Positions 1 to 9,490 of a stretch of DNA of 64,000 nt are shown piece after piece. Position 1 is the first letter of the stretch. Each line of letters begins with the position of its first letter. The notes under the pieces were generated by a model that saw only the letters and a program-made list of their open reading frames with translations, searched no databases and had not been told where the DNA came from. Origin of the DNA: Nematopogon swammerdamellus. Lineage: Eukaryota > Arthropoda > Insecta > Lepidoptera > Adelidae. Where the stretch lies: NCBI GenBank assembly GCA_946902875.1, contig OX336355.1, forward strand, positions 19,501,347 to 19,565,346. Direction: 5' to 3'. The position numbers were made by a program, and so were the translations under genes.

Positions 1-357
1 TAGTGGTTGTGTACAGACAGCGTGCGCAGGCGCGCGCTTGTGTGAGTGCGAAATCGGCGCGTTTGTATGAAGACGGCTAACTTGTGTGGTTTAACTATGA
101 TATAAGTTACTCTATGTATTAACCCTAACCTAATGTTGAGGCGGTTGTATTTCCGAAAATGTGACGGAGGGAATGAGCAAATCCCATATAGAGACTTTGT
201 ACACGGAACGGCTCGTCTCGTTGATCATATCCAAAGAATATAATATAATACTACAGCGATGTTGATTTGAGTCGAGGGGACAGGAGGGAATGTAATGTTT
301 TAAAATGATTTGTTGTATTTGATAAATAAAACAAATAATGAAAGACAATAAACTATT
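1..357. other. No gene; repeat motifs only
   Basis: No convincing coding sequence. Positions 119-145 carry the junction TAACCCTAACCTAATGTTGA, which recurs near 25228 and 61667 inside a dispersed repeat family. Positions 232-245 read CAAAGAATATAATA, a 14-mer seen five times in the window. Confidence 0.6.
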
Positions 358-655
358 TCTTCTTCTTCTTCTTCTTTTTATTTCTGGCGATTAGCCGATA
401 TACGTTCGACTTATTGCGCCAATATCAAGTCTTGAAGATCCACGGTAATAAATAAGTACTACTTCTCACATAGAGAAAACAAATAATTTTGATATAAACA
501 ATGAATAATTTGCACTCAGATGAAGGAGAAAATTAAAAGGGAAAATGTATATACTTTTATATTCACTATATCAAATACAAAGAATATATATAATTATACA
601 AATAGATCTAAATCAGTAAGTTTATAACTTAATATCATGAGTTCTAATAAAAGAG

Positions 656-663
656 GCTAATAG
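656..663. repeat. hAT target-site duplication, left copy
   Basis: GCTAATAG, identical to 2058-2065 on the other side of the element. Confidence 0.92.
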
Positions 664-2057
664 CAGTAGCGGGCCCGTCATACAAGCCAAAAAGCCCGGC
701 TTGCCCTAGGTCAATCAAGCAAAGCTCGAAAGCAAATCGAAAACGAAAACAGTCGATAGTACTTCAATTTAATTTTAAATATCGCGCCACGTGCCATTCG
801 CGCGCGCACGAGGTCATTGAGTCGACGACGCGACGACGCGGCGACTCGTTCGTTCGTTCGTATCATACGGAATTGCTCGTGAACTCTCGCCTCGATGCGA
901 TGGATGAATCAGTCAATATACGAGCGTACATTAGTCATCTCGCTTGTTCCCGCTGTTATTCTAGCATCATTTTATTGCCTTCTCGTTCTCGAGTACCATA
1001 CAATTTTTAGCCTAGAGACACCCATAGTGGTATAATAATATATGAGTATGTATAGCGATTAGTATGGGGAAATATGCTAAGAATCATTCGTTCCGTAGGC
1101 GAAAGCGTACTCAGTATTAGTGCTATCTCAGTTTTTCAATAGAAGAACGACAAAGACGTGTCTACTGACTGATGTCTAATGTAGGCGTAGAAGTTTGAAG
1201 TGATGGATCGGTCGGACGTTCGCGAGGATGTTCGTTACTAAAGAAATAATAATCTTTGGTTAGTTATATTTCTATTATCCATGGCGGGTGGCGGCGGGGG
1301 CGGCGGCGCGGCGAGCGGAACGTCGCGTCGGCTCTTTTCTATTCTGTGACGTCGGCTCTCTCTTCGTTCTCTCTCTGGCATGCTAAATCGCCAGTGTTGT
1401 GACTGTGATAGTTAATTACTCAAATAACAATAGAGACAGTGTTCGGTAACTTAACGCGATAGATGGCTATATTGTAGATAGCCGCTATTTGGATATTTAG
1501 GTAAACACTACAAGCGGGTTGATGGTTGATTAAGCGTTGTGTGTGATTGCGTGTTTTTTTGCAAAGTGTGTGAATGAATGAAGTTATGGCGTTAGTGGTT
1601 GCTTCATCGAATGCATCGTCGAATGGCGTACCGTGTAATGAGTTACGTTGCATCGACGAACTCATCAACAAAGGTAAACTGCGTACCTTAACTTTTAGTC
1701 AGAAACATGAACTCGTCTCATCGCCGCATCCAACTCCCGATTTGAACATTATTTATGAGAAAGGTAAATCAAATCACAAGAGATACTTCTCGAGTTCTGT
1801 TTACAACAACAAACAAAACAAATACATAGCAGGTTGTTCTCACATCAACAAGTTGTTTTGCTGGTGTTGTGTGCTTTTTTCAAACGAAAAAAATGTATGG
1901 AATACTACCGGTTATTTCGATTTAAATAATAATAATTTAAATTGGGATACAAGCATGTTTATTTCATTTACTGACTGACAGAACAGTCATATATTATATT
2001 TTGTATGAAATATTTGGCTTCGGCTTGCTCTACGATCTGACCCTAGGCCCGCCACTG
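664..2057 (+). mobile_element. hAT-family DNA transposon, internally deleted, with 8-bp TSD
   Basis: The left end is CAGTAGCGGGCC and the right end, read inverted, is CAGTGGCGGGCC (11 of 12 match). Both sides carry the identical 8-bp duplication GCTAATAG (656-663 and 2058-2065), the hAT hallmark. The 1,394-bp body has a CpG-rich 5' part with TTCG repeats (about 780-870), then one truncated ORF for a zinc-finger N-terminus. The catalytic DDE and dimerisation domains are absent, so it could move only with a transposase supplied from elsewhere. Perfect TSDs and the intact reading frame of the surrounding LINE suggest a fairly recent insertion. Confidence 0.92.
1574..1978 (+). pseudogene. hAT/ZMYM-like TTF-type zinc finger N-terminus
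   Basis: A 134-residue ORF. Residues about 45-115 resemble the TTF-type (ZMYM1-like) finger that precedes hAT transposase domains: a KHELVSSPHP lead-in, RYFSSSVY, and the cysteine cluster LFCWCCVLFS followed by WNTTGYFDLNN. After that the frame runs into a TGA at 1976-1978, just before the 3' terminal repeat, where a full element would continue for several hundred residues. The family's DNA-binding end is kept and the catalytic part is lost. The ATG at 1574 is the first in frame; whether it is used is unknown. Confidence 0.75.
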
Positions 2058-2065
2058 GCTAATAG
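2058..2065. repeat. hAT target-site duplication, right copy
   Basis: GCTAATAG. One copy belongs to the interrupted LINE reading frame. Confidence 0.92.
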
Positions 2066-2797
2066 TTTAAGAATTTTGAAATTATTTGAACAAAGAAGGG
2101 ATGAAACATTAGTGGGAAGAGGAACCTTAAGCCTAGGGAGAGAATCATAAAGAGGAGGCGTATGCAGCCGGCAAGCAAGTAGAATATGCTCGACTGTACC
2201 CTCGTCCAGACCACACTCACATAGCGAAGAGTCCTTAATATGCAATTTAGCTAGGTGAAAAGGAGAACAAACATGACCAATTCGAAGCCTACATATTACT
2301 GAAGCAACTGTTTTATTCACATTTAATTTGAAAAACCATGGCTTGGATGGGATCTCAGGCTGGATATTAGCATAAAATGCTCCTTTATATTTACTTGTCC
2401 TATGCCAAGCCTTAGACCAAGATTTTTGTTGATAACCCTGAGGCAAACAAATTAAGTCATGACAATAGTTTCTAAAGTTTGATCGGTCACCATGGATCAC
2501 TGCATCTTTAGCACACTCATCAGCACGTTCATTACCCATAATGCCACAGTGAGCAGGGATCCATGCAAGAACAACTTCAATTTTGTTTAAATGAAATTGA
2601 AACAGAAGTTCCCTGATTTGTAGAATAAGAGGATTATGAGTCTTAGTTTTGAAAGGATTTTGAGCAATTGATTGAAGGGAACTTCGTGAATCTGAGAGAA
2701 TTAAGTTTTTAACCATGGATCCAGATAGTTGGATATATTTCAACGCCTCCAAGATAGCACGGACTTCACCTGTATATACAGATGCTTCAGGGGGACT
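2066..2797 (-). pseudogene. LINE pol C-terminus: RNase H and zinc knuckle
   Basis: This is the C-terminal part of a LINE polyprotein. The RNase H domain shows the acidic block EVRAILEALKYI, then ILSDSRSSLQ, then WIPAHCGIMGNERADE, the usual carboxylate and His positions. Further on is the C-x-C-x8-H-x4-C knuckle CECGLDEGTVEHILLAC that typically closes such proteins. The reverse transcriptase and endonuclease are missing, so it is a 5'-truncated dead copy. A related fragment lies at 14105-14395 on the same strand. Confidence 0.85.
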
Positions 2798-2799
2798 AA

Positions 2800-3595
2800 T
2801 AAACTATTTGACAATATGCTTTATTTATATGAACGCTACTTTAATTGCTGTATGTGACTGCTTTGTAGTTAAGAACAAGTCAAAATATATTATTTAAAAA
2901 AAATCTAAACTATATGTAGAACCAGACACTAATTTAGAACTACTTAGATGTGAAACTGTTGATTTTCTAGGTATAACATTTGATTCATTAATGTCTTTTC
3001 ATGCACAAATAGAAAAAATTGAGAATAAATTATCGAGAGCTTGCTATGCATCGTTGCTATGCAATTAGATCCATTAGACACGACATTAATCAAAGCACAC
3101 TTAGAACAGTATACTTCAGTTATATTGAATCCATTCTTCGGTATGGACTTGAAGTCTGGGGCAATAACGCCAATGTAAAACATAGCATTCTAATATTACA
3201 AAAAAAAAGCAATAAGAGTTATTTCTGATGCAAAATATGATGACACTTGTCGACCTTTATTTGTTAATTTAAAAATAAAGACTATTATATCACTGTATAT
3301 ATATGTAACTTGCATTGGAGTTTATAAAAACAAAGATCAATTCGACACTGTCAGGGAGTTTGGATATAACTTGCGAAATAAAGATAATATTCGGCCACCA
3401 GGTCCTAAATATGCGCTGTTCAAAAATTCACCGAATTATTTACCGATCAAATTATATAATAATTTAAATGATAATATTAAGAATTGCAATACAATTGTAG
3501 AATTTCAAAAAGAATTGAAAATGTATTTACTCAGTCGGCCTTTTTATAATTTAGAAGAATTTTTTAATAATTTTAATTGTAATTTGTAGTTGTTA
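2800..3595 (+). pseudogene. LINE reverse-transcriptase C-terminal half, frameshifted
   Basis: A decayed LINE fragment spread over three frames. Recognisable pieces are VDFLGITFDSLMSFHAQIE (end of the RT palm/thumb), then IRSIRHDINQSTLRTVYFSY and SILRYGLEVWGNN, then 3371-3589 with LYNNLNDNIKNCNTIVEFQK ending at a TAG near 3587. Frame changes fall near 3055 and in the A run at 3201-3208. The order of blocks is that of jockey/CR1-like RT C-termini; the clade is unresolved. It starts head-to-head against the minus-strand LINE that ends near 2797. Confidence 0.75.
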
Positions 3596-3604
3596 ATTGT
3601 AATT

Positions 3605-3830
3605 ATAGTTTGTACAAGCTGTGCCCGCGGCTCCGCCCGCTCTCATATTTCACTTCACTGCTAACCTCATAAGCCATTTAGCGTGTTAGTAAGTAGCCTA
3701 TAGTTGATGGGAAGAATCAAGCTATCCGTAGATTTTTTTTTTTATTTAAATCGTTTCAGTGGTTCTCGAGTTATAAGCGGACAGACAGACATACACTCAG
3801 ACAGAAAGCAGGCGTTGGATTGTAAGAATG
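3605..3830 (+). repeat. Lepidopteran LINE 3'-UTR type repeat
   Basis: Two landmarks sit in order: GTGCCCGCGGCTCCGCCCGC near 3620, then a run around 3745-3805 containing TCAGTGGTTCTCGAGTTATA followed by GCGGACAGACAGACATACA. Related CCCGCGGCTTCG cores occur near 43475, 44890 and 60855, and a related tail near 43122. I read this as the 3' UTR of a dispersed LINE family; assignment is by recollection of moth genomes, not by search. Confidence 0.5.
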
Positions 3831-3839
3831 AAAGAAATG

Positions 3840-4590
3840 TATAAATAATATTAATTATATATGGAGATATATGAAAGGGAGATAGATCCGGGATGCCCGA
3901 ATGTGGTCGGCTCGAGTCTGAATGACTGACTGGGAAACACGGAGGCGAGTGCATCGCGTCCCCTAGCCTCTCCCCCCCTCACACGATTGTACTCGGGCGA
4001 TTATGTGCCGAAAGCAAAGAAAATTGCGGTACTCACGCATAATTGTAGTTTTTCATTGCGAAATATAGGTTTTGTTGTGTATATTGTTTGAATGTTGTAT
4101 TTATTTTATATAGGTATGAACAATATTAGTAAATTTTACTTATTTCTTGTGTATTTTTTTTTTGTTAATATGTTATTTTTTATTATTTACTATTATTTTA
4201 TAATATTTTTTTTTTCTCATCATTATTTATTTAATTGTTCAAAACTGTTTAGTGTGGAAGCTAGTAGCACGCGACTAAAGACAAACCTGCCATCCTCAAT
4301 ACGGGATTGTTCCCAGTGAGCATGGTAGGGTATAAACAAAATAGCTGGTACAGAAACCTATGCATGTGTCATACACAATATACCTTATTAGGTTAATCTG
4401 ATGGATGATGATTTGTAAAATGCTAAAATGTAACTTTTATTGTAAAATGTACCTATTCTTAAATATTAAGTGTTTTACAGATATTCTGTACCGATTCTGT
4501 ACCAAAATTCTTCGAACAATAAATTCTATTCTATTCTATTCTATATTGTTAAAATTTTTAAAATCAATGTAGGTATGTAATAAGGTATGT
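3840..4590 (+). repeat. AT-rich spacer ending in a LINE-like 3' tail with (TTCTA)n
   Basis: No ORF stands out. From about 4240 to 4550 the sequence looks like a LINE 3' end: an AATAAA at about 4519 followed at once by five to six TTCTA units (about 4525-4546). The Gypsy element is inserted shortly downstream. Confidence 0.45.
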
Positions 4591-4598
4591 TGTGACGA

Positions 4599-4606
4599 TG
4601 ACGTCA
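4599..4606. promoter_or_regulatory. Perfect CRE/ATF-type palindrome at the LTR edge
   Basis: TGACGTCA, the consensus CREB/ATF site, overlapping the LTR terminus TGTGACGATGACGTCACA. It is repeated at 9499-9506. Function in the insect is inferred from the motif only. Confidence 0.5.
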
Positions 4607-4749
4607 CATAAAGCGAGACTGACGCCCGGCGGCGGCAGCGCGGCTCGACGGACAGCGAGGCGAGCGCGGTGCAGCTACCTACAGCCGGCCGGCACACACA
4701 CCACCACACGGCCGGACACACCGACGCTCACTCGCGCGCCAGCGGCTAA

Positions 4750-4785
4750 TATAAATACGGCCGCGCAGCCAACGGTTAGTCAGTC
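4750..4785 (+). promoter_or_regulatory. LTR core promoter: TATA box and initiator
   Basis: TATAAATA at 4750-4757 and TCAGTC at 4780-4785 have the spacing of an arthropod core promoter. Transcription of the element would start near 4781. Confidence 0.65.
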
Positions 4786-4827
4786 TGAGTTCGGCTAGCG
4801 ACTCAGACGGTCCTCCTGCCCCCCTGT

Positions 4828-5071
4828 TCGATCGGTGGCCTCCGCTTTGATCACAGGCATCCTCTCCCCTTACCCCGCAGTACCAGCGATCGGTGGCCTC
4901 CGCACGAACGCAGTACTGCTCCCTTCTGCTTGATCGGTGGTCTCCGCTTTGATCGCAGATCCCCCCCGCTCCTTCCCCCTCGTACCCCACAGTACCAGCG
5001 ATCGGTGGCCTCCGCACGAACGCAGTACTGATCCCTCCTGCTCGATCGGTGGTCTCCGCTTTGATCGCAGG
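4828..5071 (+). repeat. Tandem repeat inside the LTR
   Basis: GATCGGTGG(C/T)CTCCGC recurs at about 4829, 4888, 4933, 4999 and 5044, alternating between the contexts CTCCGCTTTGATC and CTCCGCACGAACGCAGTACT. The higher-order unit is about 111 bp, present a little over two times. The same array is in the 3' LTR. Confidence 0.8.
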
Positions 5072-5385
5072 CCCCCCCCCCCCCCCCCCCCGCCTATTAC
5101 CCAAGTAGGCACCAACACCTTGTCCTGCCTTATCCAATATACGTAAGATATCGATAGGCAGCGACACTCGGTTATGGTTAGGAAGGTTTATTAGGGATAG
5201 GTTATATATAGAGGATAAGTAATTAGTAATAAGCCATGTACACATAAACAGCGTTTTAATAATAAAGGAAAGATATTCACATACGTTACATCGATGTTTT
5301 ACTAAGTACTCTTCGATAGGAAATCGTAGTCATTCCCGCCATTAGGTAGGTAGGATACCCGAGTACGGGGAATGCTACGTCACAA

Positions 5386-5400
5386 CTGGCGCCCGAACAA
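5386..5400 (+). promoter_or_regulatory. Primer-binding site
   Basis: TGGCGCCCGAACAAA starts one base after the 5' LTR. The first 13 bases are the complement of a tRNA-Lys-type 3' end. The tRNA identity is inferred from known primer-binding sites, not from a tRNA in this window. Confidence 0.7.
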
Positions 5401-5406
5401 AATAGC

Positions 5407-6333
5407 ATGATGGCTTCAAAAGAAGTTTACAAATTAAAGATAGAAGAGCTCACGCAAATGTTGCAAGAGAGTGGCCTAGATAAGGAAGGCACAGTAGATG
5501 AGCTACGGAAGCGATTAATTACGCACTTAAGAGCGACCACGGAAGAAGAACAAGTAGATAATATGTCTCAAGACACGTCAACCGGGGATACGGAGTCGGA
5601 ATCACACATGGCATTCGATATTGTCAGGAAATGGAATTTACAATTCGACGGCCATAAAGGCAGCATCGAATTCTTGGAAAGAATAACAGAATTACGAGAT
5701 AGTTACGGAATATCTACGCAACAATTACTAAAAACACTACCTTTAGTGTTAAAAGACAAGGCTCTGTTATGGTACAGAAATAATAAAGATTTATGGAAAC
5801 ATTGGAAAGAATTCGAGAAAGATTTCAAAGTAGCGTACTACCCGCAACAATATGAAGAAAAACTACAAGAAGAGATACAAACAAGGAAACAAAAAAGTAA
5901 AGAACCATTTCAAGATTACATGACCGCACTACAGACAATCATGCGAAGAGCAGGAAATTTAACAGATAAGGAACAATTAGCTAGGCTATACAGAAACATG
6001 AGTCCAAATTATAAATTATATATAAAAGTTACCGACTTTGTGAGCCTCGCGGAACTTACGAAAATGGCAAAAGAGTTTGAAGGAATTAGCACCGAGACCA
6101 CGACACCCACAGAGCCGAGATTCGTCCGACAAGAATATCAGACAGGCGTAAATCCAAACTACAACGCACAAACATGTTGTTGGCGGTGCAGCCAACGCGG
6201 ACACAGGCGGTTTGAGTGTCAAAGAAGGCCATTACTTTTTTGCAGTCAATGCGGTAAGCCAGGAACGAAAAGAAGGGAATGCTGCCAAAATACGACGGAA
6301 AACATACGGCAGGTTGCGAGCCCGAACAACTAA
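5407..6333 (+). CDS. gag: Gypsy Gag with SAP-like N-terminus and zinc knuckles
   Basis: 308 residues, structural protein of the retrotransposon particle. Residues about 8-40 form a SAP-like helix pair (KLKIEELTQMLQESGLDKEG, then VDELRKRLITHL), a DNA-binding fold found in some Gypsy Gags. The middle (about 75-210) is the retrotransposon gag capsid region. Near the C-terminus is one canonical CCHC knuckle (CWRCSQRGHRRFEC) and a second of the same spacing, CSQCGKPGTKRREC, in which the zinc-binding His is replaced by Thr. The ATG at 5407 is seven bases after the primer-binding site; a second ATG follows at once. The frame is intact. pol lies in the -1 frame and overlaps its end. Confidence 0.93.
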   Translation: MMASKEVYKLKIEELTQMLQESGLDKEGTVDELRKRLITHLRATTEEEQVDNMSQDTSTGDTESESHMAFDIVRKWNLQFDGHKGSIEFLERITELRDSYGISTQQLLKTLPLVLKDKALLWYRNNKDLWKHWKEFEKDFKVAYYPQQYEEKLQEEIQTRKQKSKEPFQDYMTALQTIMRRAGNLTDKEQLARLYRNMSPNYKLYIKVTDFVSLAELTKMAKEFEGISTETTTPTEPRFVRQEYQTGVNPNYNAQTCCWRCSQRGHRRFECQRRPLLFCSQCGKPGTKRRECCQNTTENIRQVASPNN

Positions 6334-7233
6334 AGCTGAAAAAGGGCACAATATCGACAGATGAACGACATTTTATGGACATAAGGATATACGACAGAAC
6401 ATTCAAGGCGTTAATAGATACTGGATCTATGTATTCATTCATAAATGAAGATATTTGGGAATACAGCAAACAAAAGGACAAGACAAAACGAAATAAAAAC
6501 AAAAGCATAAATGTAATATTGGCAGACAGCAGTAAGCTCCAAATACAAGATCACATCGAGATACCAACAGAAATTCAAGGAAAAATATTAGAGCACGGAT
6601 TCTATGTGATGCCAAAACTTTCGTCAAAAATTATTATGGGAATGGATTTACTTGATCGTTTAGGATTCAGATGGCATTTCGATACAATGCCAGAAGAGGA
6701 CGCATATATTGCCACAGTTGAAAATAACCACCTGTCAGGAGGAGAACGGTCACAGCTACAGCGATTTTTAAATGAAGAGTTGCCAATATTACGGAACATT
6801 AGACACAGAACATCACTAATTCAACATTCGATTAAACTAAAAACCAATACACCAGTAAAACAGAAATATTTTCCAAGAAATCCAAAAATGCAACGACATA
6901 TCGACGAAGAAATTAAGAAGATGTTGAATGAAGGAGTAATTGAAAAATCGGACAGCCCATACAGTTCACCTGTAGTCTTAGTAAGGAAATCGAACGGAGA
7001 CTACCGTTTCTGCATTGACTTTCGGAAAGTAAACGAAATATCAGTAATGGACGCATACCCGTTACCACAAATAAACCACACTCTGGAAAAATTACGGAAG
7101 GCGAAATACATATCAACTCTAGACTTAAAAAACGGGTATTGGCAAGTGCCGATGGCACAAGAAAGTAAAAAGATCACCGCGTTTACAGTGCCCGGAAGAG
7201 GACTGTACCAATTTAAAGTAATGCCATTTGGGG
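6279..7233 (+). pseudogene. pol: Gypsy Pol, first part: protease and RT N-terminal half
   Basis: This frame is -1 relative to gag and overlaps it by 55 bases, so Pol would be made by programmed -1 frameshifting; I see no textbook slippery heptamer. It encodes the aspartic protease (ALIDTGS, later IIMGMDLL) and the N-terminal reverse transcriptase, including SPVVLVRKSNGDYRFCIDFR and the first catalytic block LDLKNGYWQVPM. The frame is lost at the G run 7230-7233, where four G stand in place of the three needed to stay in phase with the downstream part. Either a new mutation or a homopolymer base-calling error would explain it. Confidence 0.9.
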
Positions 7234-9333
7234 CTCCACTCAGCACCGGCAACGTTCCAGAGATTGCTAGATACAGTCATCGGCCCGGAGATGGAACCAA
7301 ATGCATTTGCGTATCTAGATGATATAATCATTATTAGCGAAAATTTCAAAGAGCACTTAGAGCATTTAAAGAAAGTATTCAGAAGGCTAAGACATGCTAA
7401 CCTCAAAATTAACGAAGAAAAATGCAAATTCTGCCAACCGGAATTGAAATATCTAGGACATATTATTAACAAAGAAGGCATAATGACAGACCCCGAAAAA
7501 GTGGAAGCAATAAAAGGAATAAATACACCCAAAAATATAAGAGAACTAAGACGAGTGCTAGGCATGACCTCGTGGTACAGAAAATTCATACCGAAGTACG
7601 CAAACATTACGGAACCACTCACGAAACTGTTAAAGAAGAAAGAAAGATTCAAGTGGGGAGCAGAACAGGATAAGGCACTAGAAGCCCTCAAAACACATCT
7701 CACCACAGCACCTATCCTGACCTGCCCAAACTTCAATAAACCGTTCAAGATAGAAACAGACGCAAGCGACGTTGGAATCGGCGTAGTACTGACACAGGAG
7801 GAAGATGGCCATGATAGAGTTATCGTATATGCAAGCCGATCACTTAACAAGTGTGAACAAAAATATTCGGCCTCCGAAAAAGAATGCCTAGCAGTTGTAT
7901 GGGGAATAAGAAAAATGAAGCAATATGTGGAAGGATACCACTTCACGGTAATAACGGATCATCAAGCTTTGAAATGGCTACACACGATGAAGAACCCCTC
8001 AGGTAGACTCGCAAGATGGGCACTGGAACTGCAACAATACGAATTCGACATAGTATACAGGAAAGGAAGTCTAAACAAAGTCGCAGACACACTGTCACGA
8101 AGCCCACTAGCGAGTATACAAAGGACTACCACGTGCAAGTGGTACGAAAATTTAAAAGAGAAAATACATAACCAACCGAATGAAAACCCAGAATATGAAA
8201 TAAGGGAAAACAACGTTTATAGAAGAATTTCAAACCCCTCATACGCTGTGAAACTGGATCCAGAAACGGAATGGAAGTTATGTATACCAACGAGCAAAAG
8301 AGAAGAAGTATTGGCAGAAAACCATGATGCGGCCACGTCGGGACACCTAGGCACGGCGAAAACACTAACTAGAATCGCCCAAAGATATTACTGGCCAGGG
8401 ATGTTCCGAGATGTAGCCAAATACGTAAGAAGATGTCAAGTGTGTCAAACACATAAACCAGAACAAAGGAAGATACCCGGATACATGTATGGACAACCAG
8501 TGGAACGACCATGGCAAGTAGTATGCACGGATTTTATTGGACCGTTACCACGATCGTCAAAAGGGCATACCTTCATGATAGTATTCCACGATAAATTTAC
8601 AAAATGGGTGGAAGTAAAACCACTAAGGCAGGCAACAGCCAGCGCAGCTACCAATGCGGTCAAAGATTGCATAGTAATGCGGTTCGGTTGCCCCGATACA
8701 ATAATTACGGATAACGGGACACAGTTTACGAGCAAAATATTTCGCGAACAGTTAAAAGAATATGGCATCGAACACCGGCTAACTCCAGCGTATACACCGC
8801 AGACAAACCCCACCGAGAGAACAAACAAGACCCTAGAGACTATGATATCGTGTTACATAGAAACGAATCACAAAACATGGGATCTCTACTTAGCGGAATT
8901 TGTCCTGAGTTTGAATACGAGCGTTCAAGAATCTACAAAGTTCACGCCCGCGTTTCTGATGACAGGGAGAGAATTTAAAATGCCAAAGGACCGCAACCAA
9001 GCGCCTACCCCAGCGCTGGAGCAACACGACAAAGCTTCCAAAATAAAAGAAATACATGAAGTAGTCAAAGTTAACCAAGGCCAGGCTTTCCAAAAGCAAC
9101 GTCACCATTACAACCTCAGGCGGCGAGAATGGATACCGAAAATAGGAGACAAGGTCTACAAAAGGGAACACGTACTTTCGAATGCATCAAAACATTTCGC
9201 AGCTAAGTTAGCCCCTAAATTTGCAGGTCCATACGAAATTATAGAGAAAAGGTCACCGGTAGTTTTCGTGTTAAAAGATGGGAAGAAAAGGTACATAACG
9301 CATATTAAAGATTTAAAGGATGGAAACCCTTGA
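7234..9333 (+). pseudogene. pol: Gypsy Pol, second part: RT core, RNase H, integrase
   Basis: Continues Pol in another frame after the extra G. It holds the RT active site YLDDIIII (near 7309-7332), the RNase H domain (IETDASDVGIG, SASEKECLAVVW, VITDHQALKWL, ADTLSR), the integrase HHCC finger (HDAATSGHLG to CQVC near 8323-8447) and the DDE core: VCTDFIG, ITDNGTQF, and TERTNKTLE for the Glu. The C-terminus has a GDKVYKRE/FAGPYEI module without an obvious chromodomain. Apart from the upstream frameshift every catalytic block looks intact, so the element was functional until very recently, or still is if the extra G is an error. Ends at TGA 9331-9333. Confidence 0.93.
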
Positions 9334-9481
9334 GAAGGTGCTAAAGATGTTAAATGATTTTTTTTGCTGTGTAGTTACATATAGGATAAGATAAGACAAG
9401 TCGGTAGAGATAGAGTTTTATGATTATTAAATGAATTTAATGATTTTTTCCCTGTGTGCAGATGCAAAAATCTCCTACGCA

Positions 9482-9490
9482 CCGGGGGAG
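9482..9490 (+). promoter_or_regulatory. Polypurine tract before the 3' LTR
   Basis: CCGGGGGAG directly precedes the 3' LTR, the expected place for the plus-strand primer. It is short for such a tract. Confidence 0.6.

Larger units (their letters stand above)
358..2797 (-). mobile_element. RNase H-bearing LINE, 5'-truncated, split by a hAT insertion
   Basis: A non-LTR retrotransposon on the minus strand occupies 2797-2066 and 655-358, interrupted by the hAT at 664-2057. Its 3' end at 358-376 is a TTC run, i.e. a (GAA)n tail on the coding strand, which is how several insect LINEs end. The 5' end at about 2797 abuts a different LINE on the plus strand. If the hAT and one target-site copy are ignored, the reading frame stays open across the junction and ends at a TAA at 624-622. 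The clade is uncertain; an RNase H domain suggests the I/LOA/jockey side of the LINE tree. Confidence 0.8.
4591..5384 (+). repeat. Gypsy 5' LTR
   Basis: Begins TGTGACG and ends CGTCACA, a 7-bp perfect terminal inverted repeat. U3 contains a palindromic TGACGTCA at 4599-4606, TATAAATA at 4750-4757 and an initiator-like TCAGTC at 4780-4785, 30 bp downstream. AATAAA is at 5261-5266. The transcribed part holds a short tandem array (4828-5071) and 20 C residues (5072-5091). Confidence 0.95.

Noticed and set aside
1574..1978. Host ZMYM-type gene
   Set aside because: It lies within TIRs and an 8-bp duplication and lacks the rest of the protein, so it is transposon debris.
4679..5245. 188-codon minus-strand frame in the 5' LTR
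   Set aside because: Gly/Arg-rich translation of the LTR tandem array and poly-C; repeats in the 3' LTR; no protein character.
7125..7946. 273-codon minus-strand frame
   Set aside because: Shadow of pol; no motif and lies entirely opposite catalytic pol blocks.
9334..9490. env-like gene in the Gypsy element
   Set aside because: Only about 160 bases separate the pol stop from the 3' LTR.
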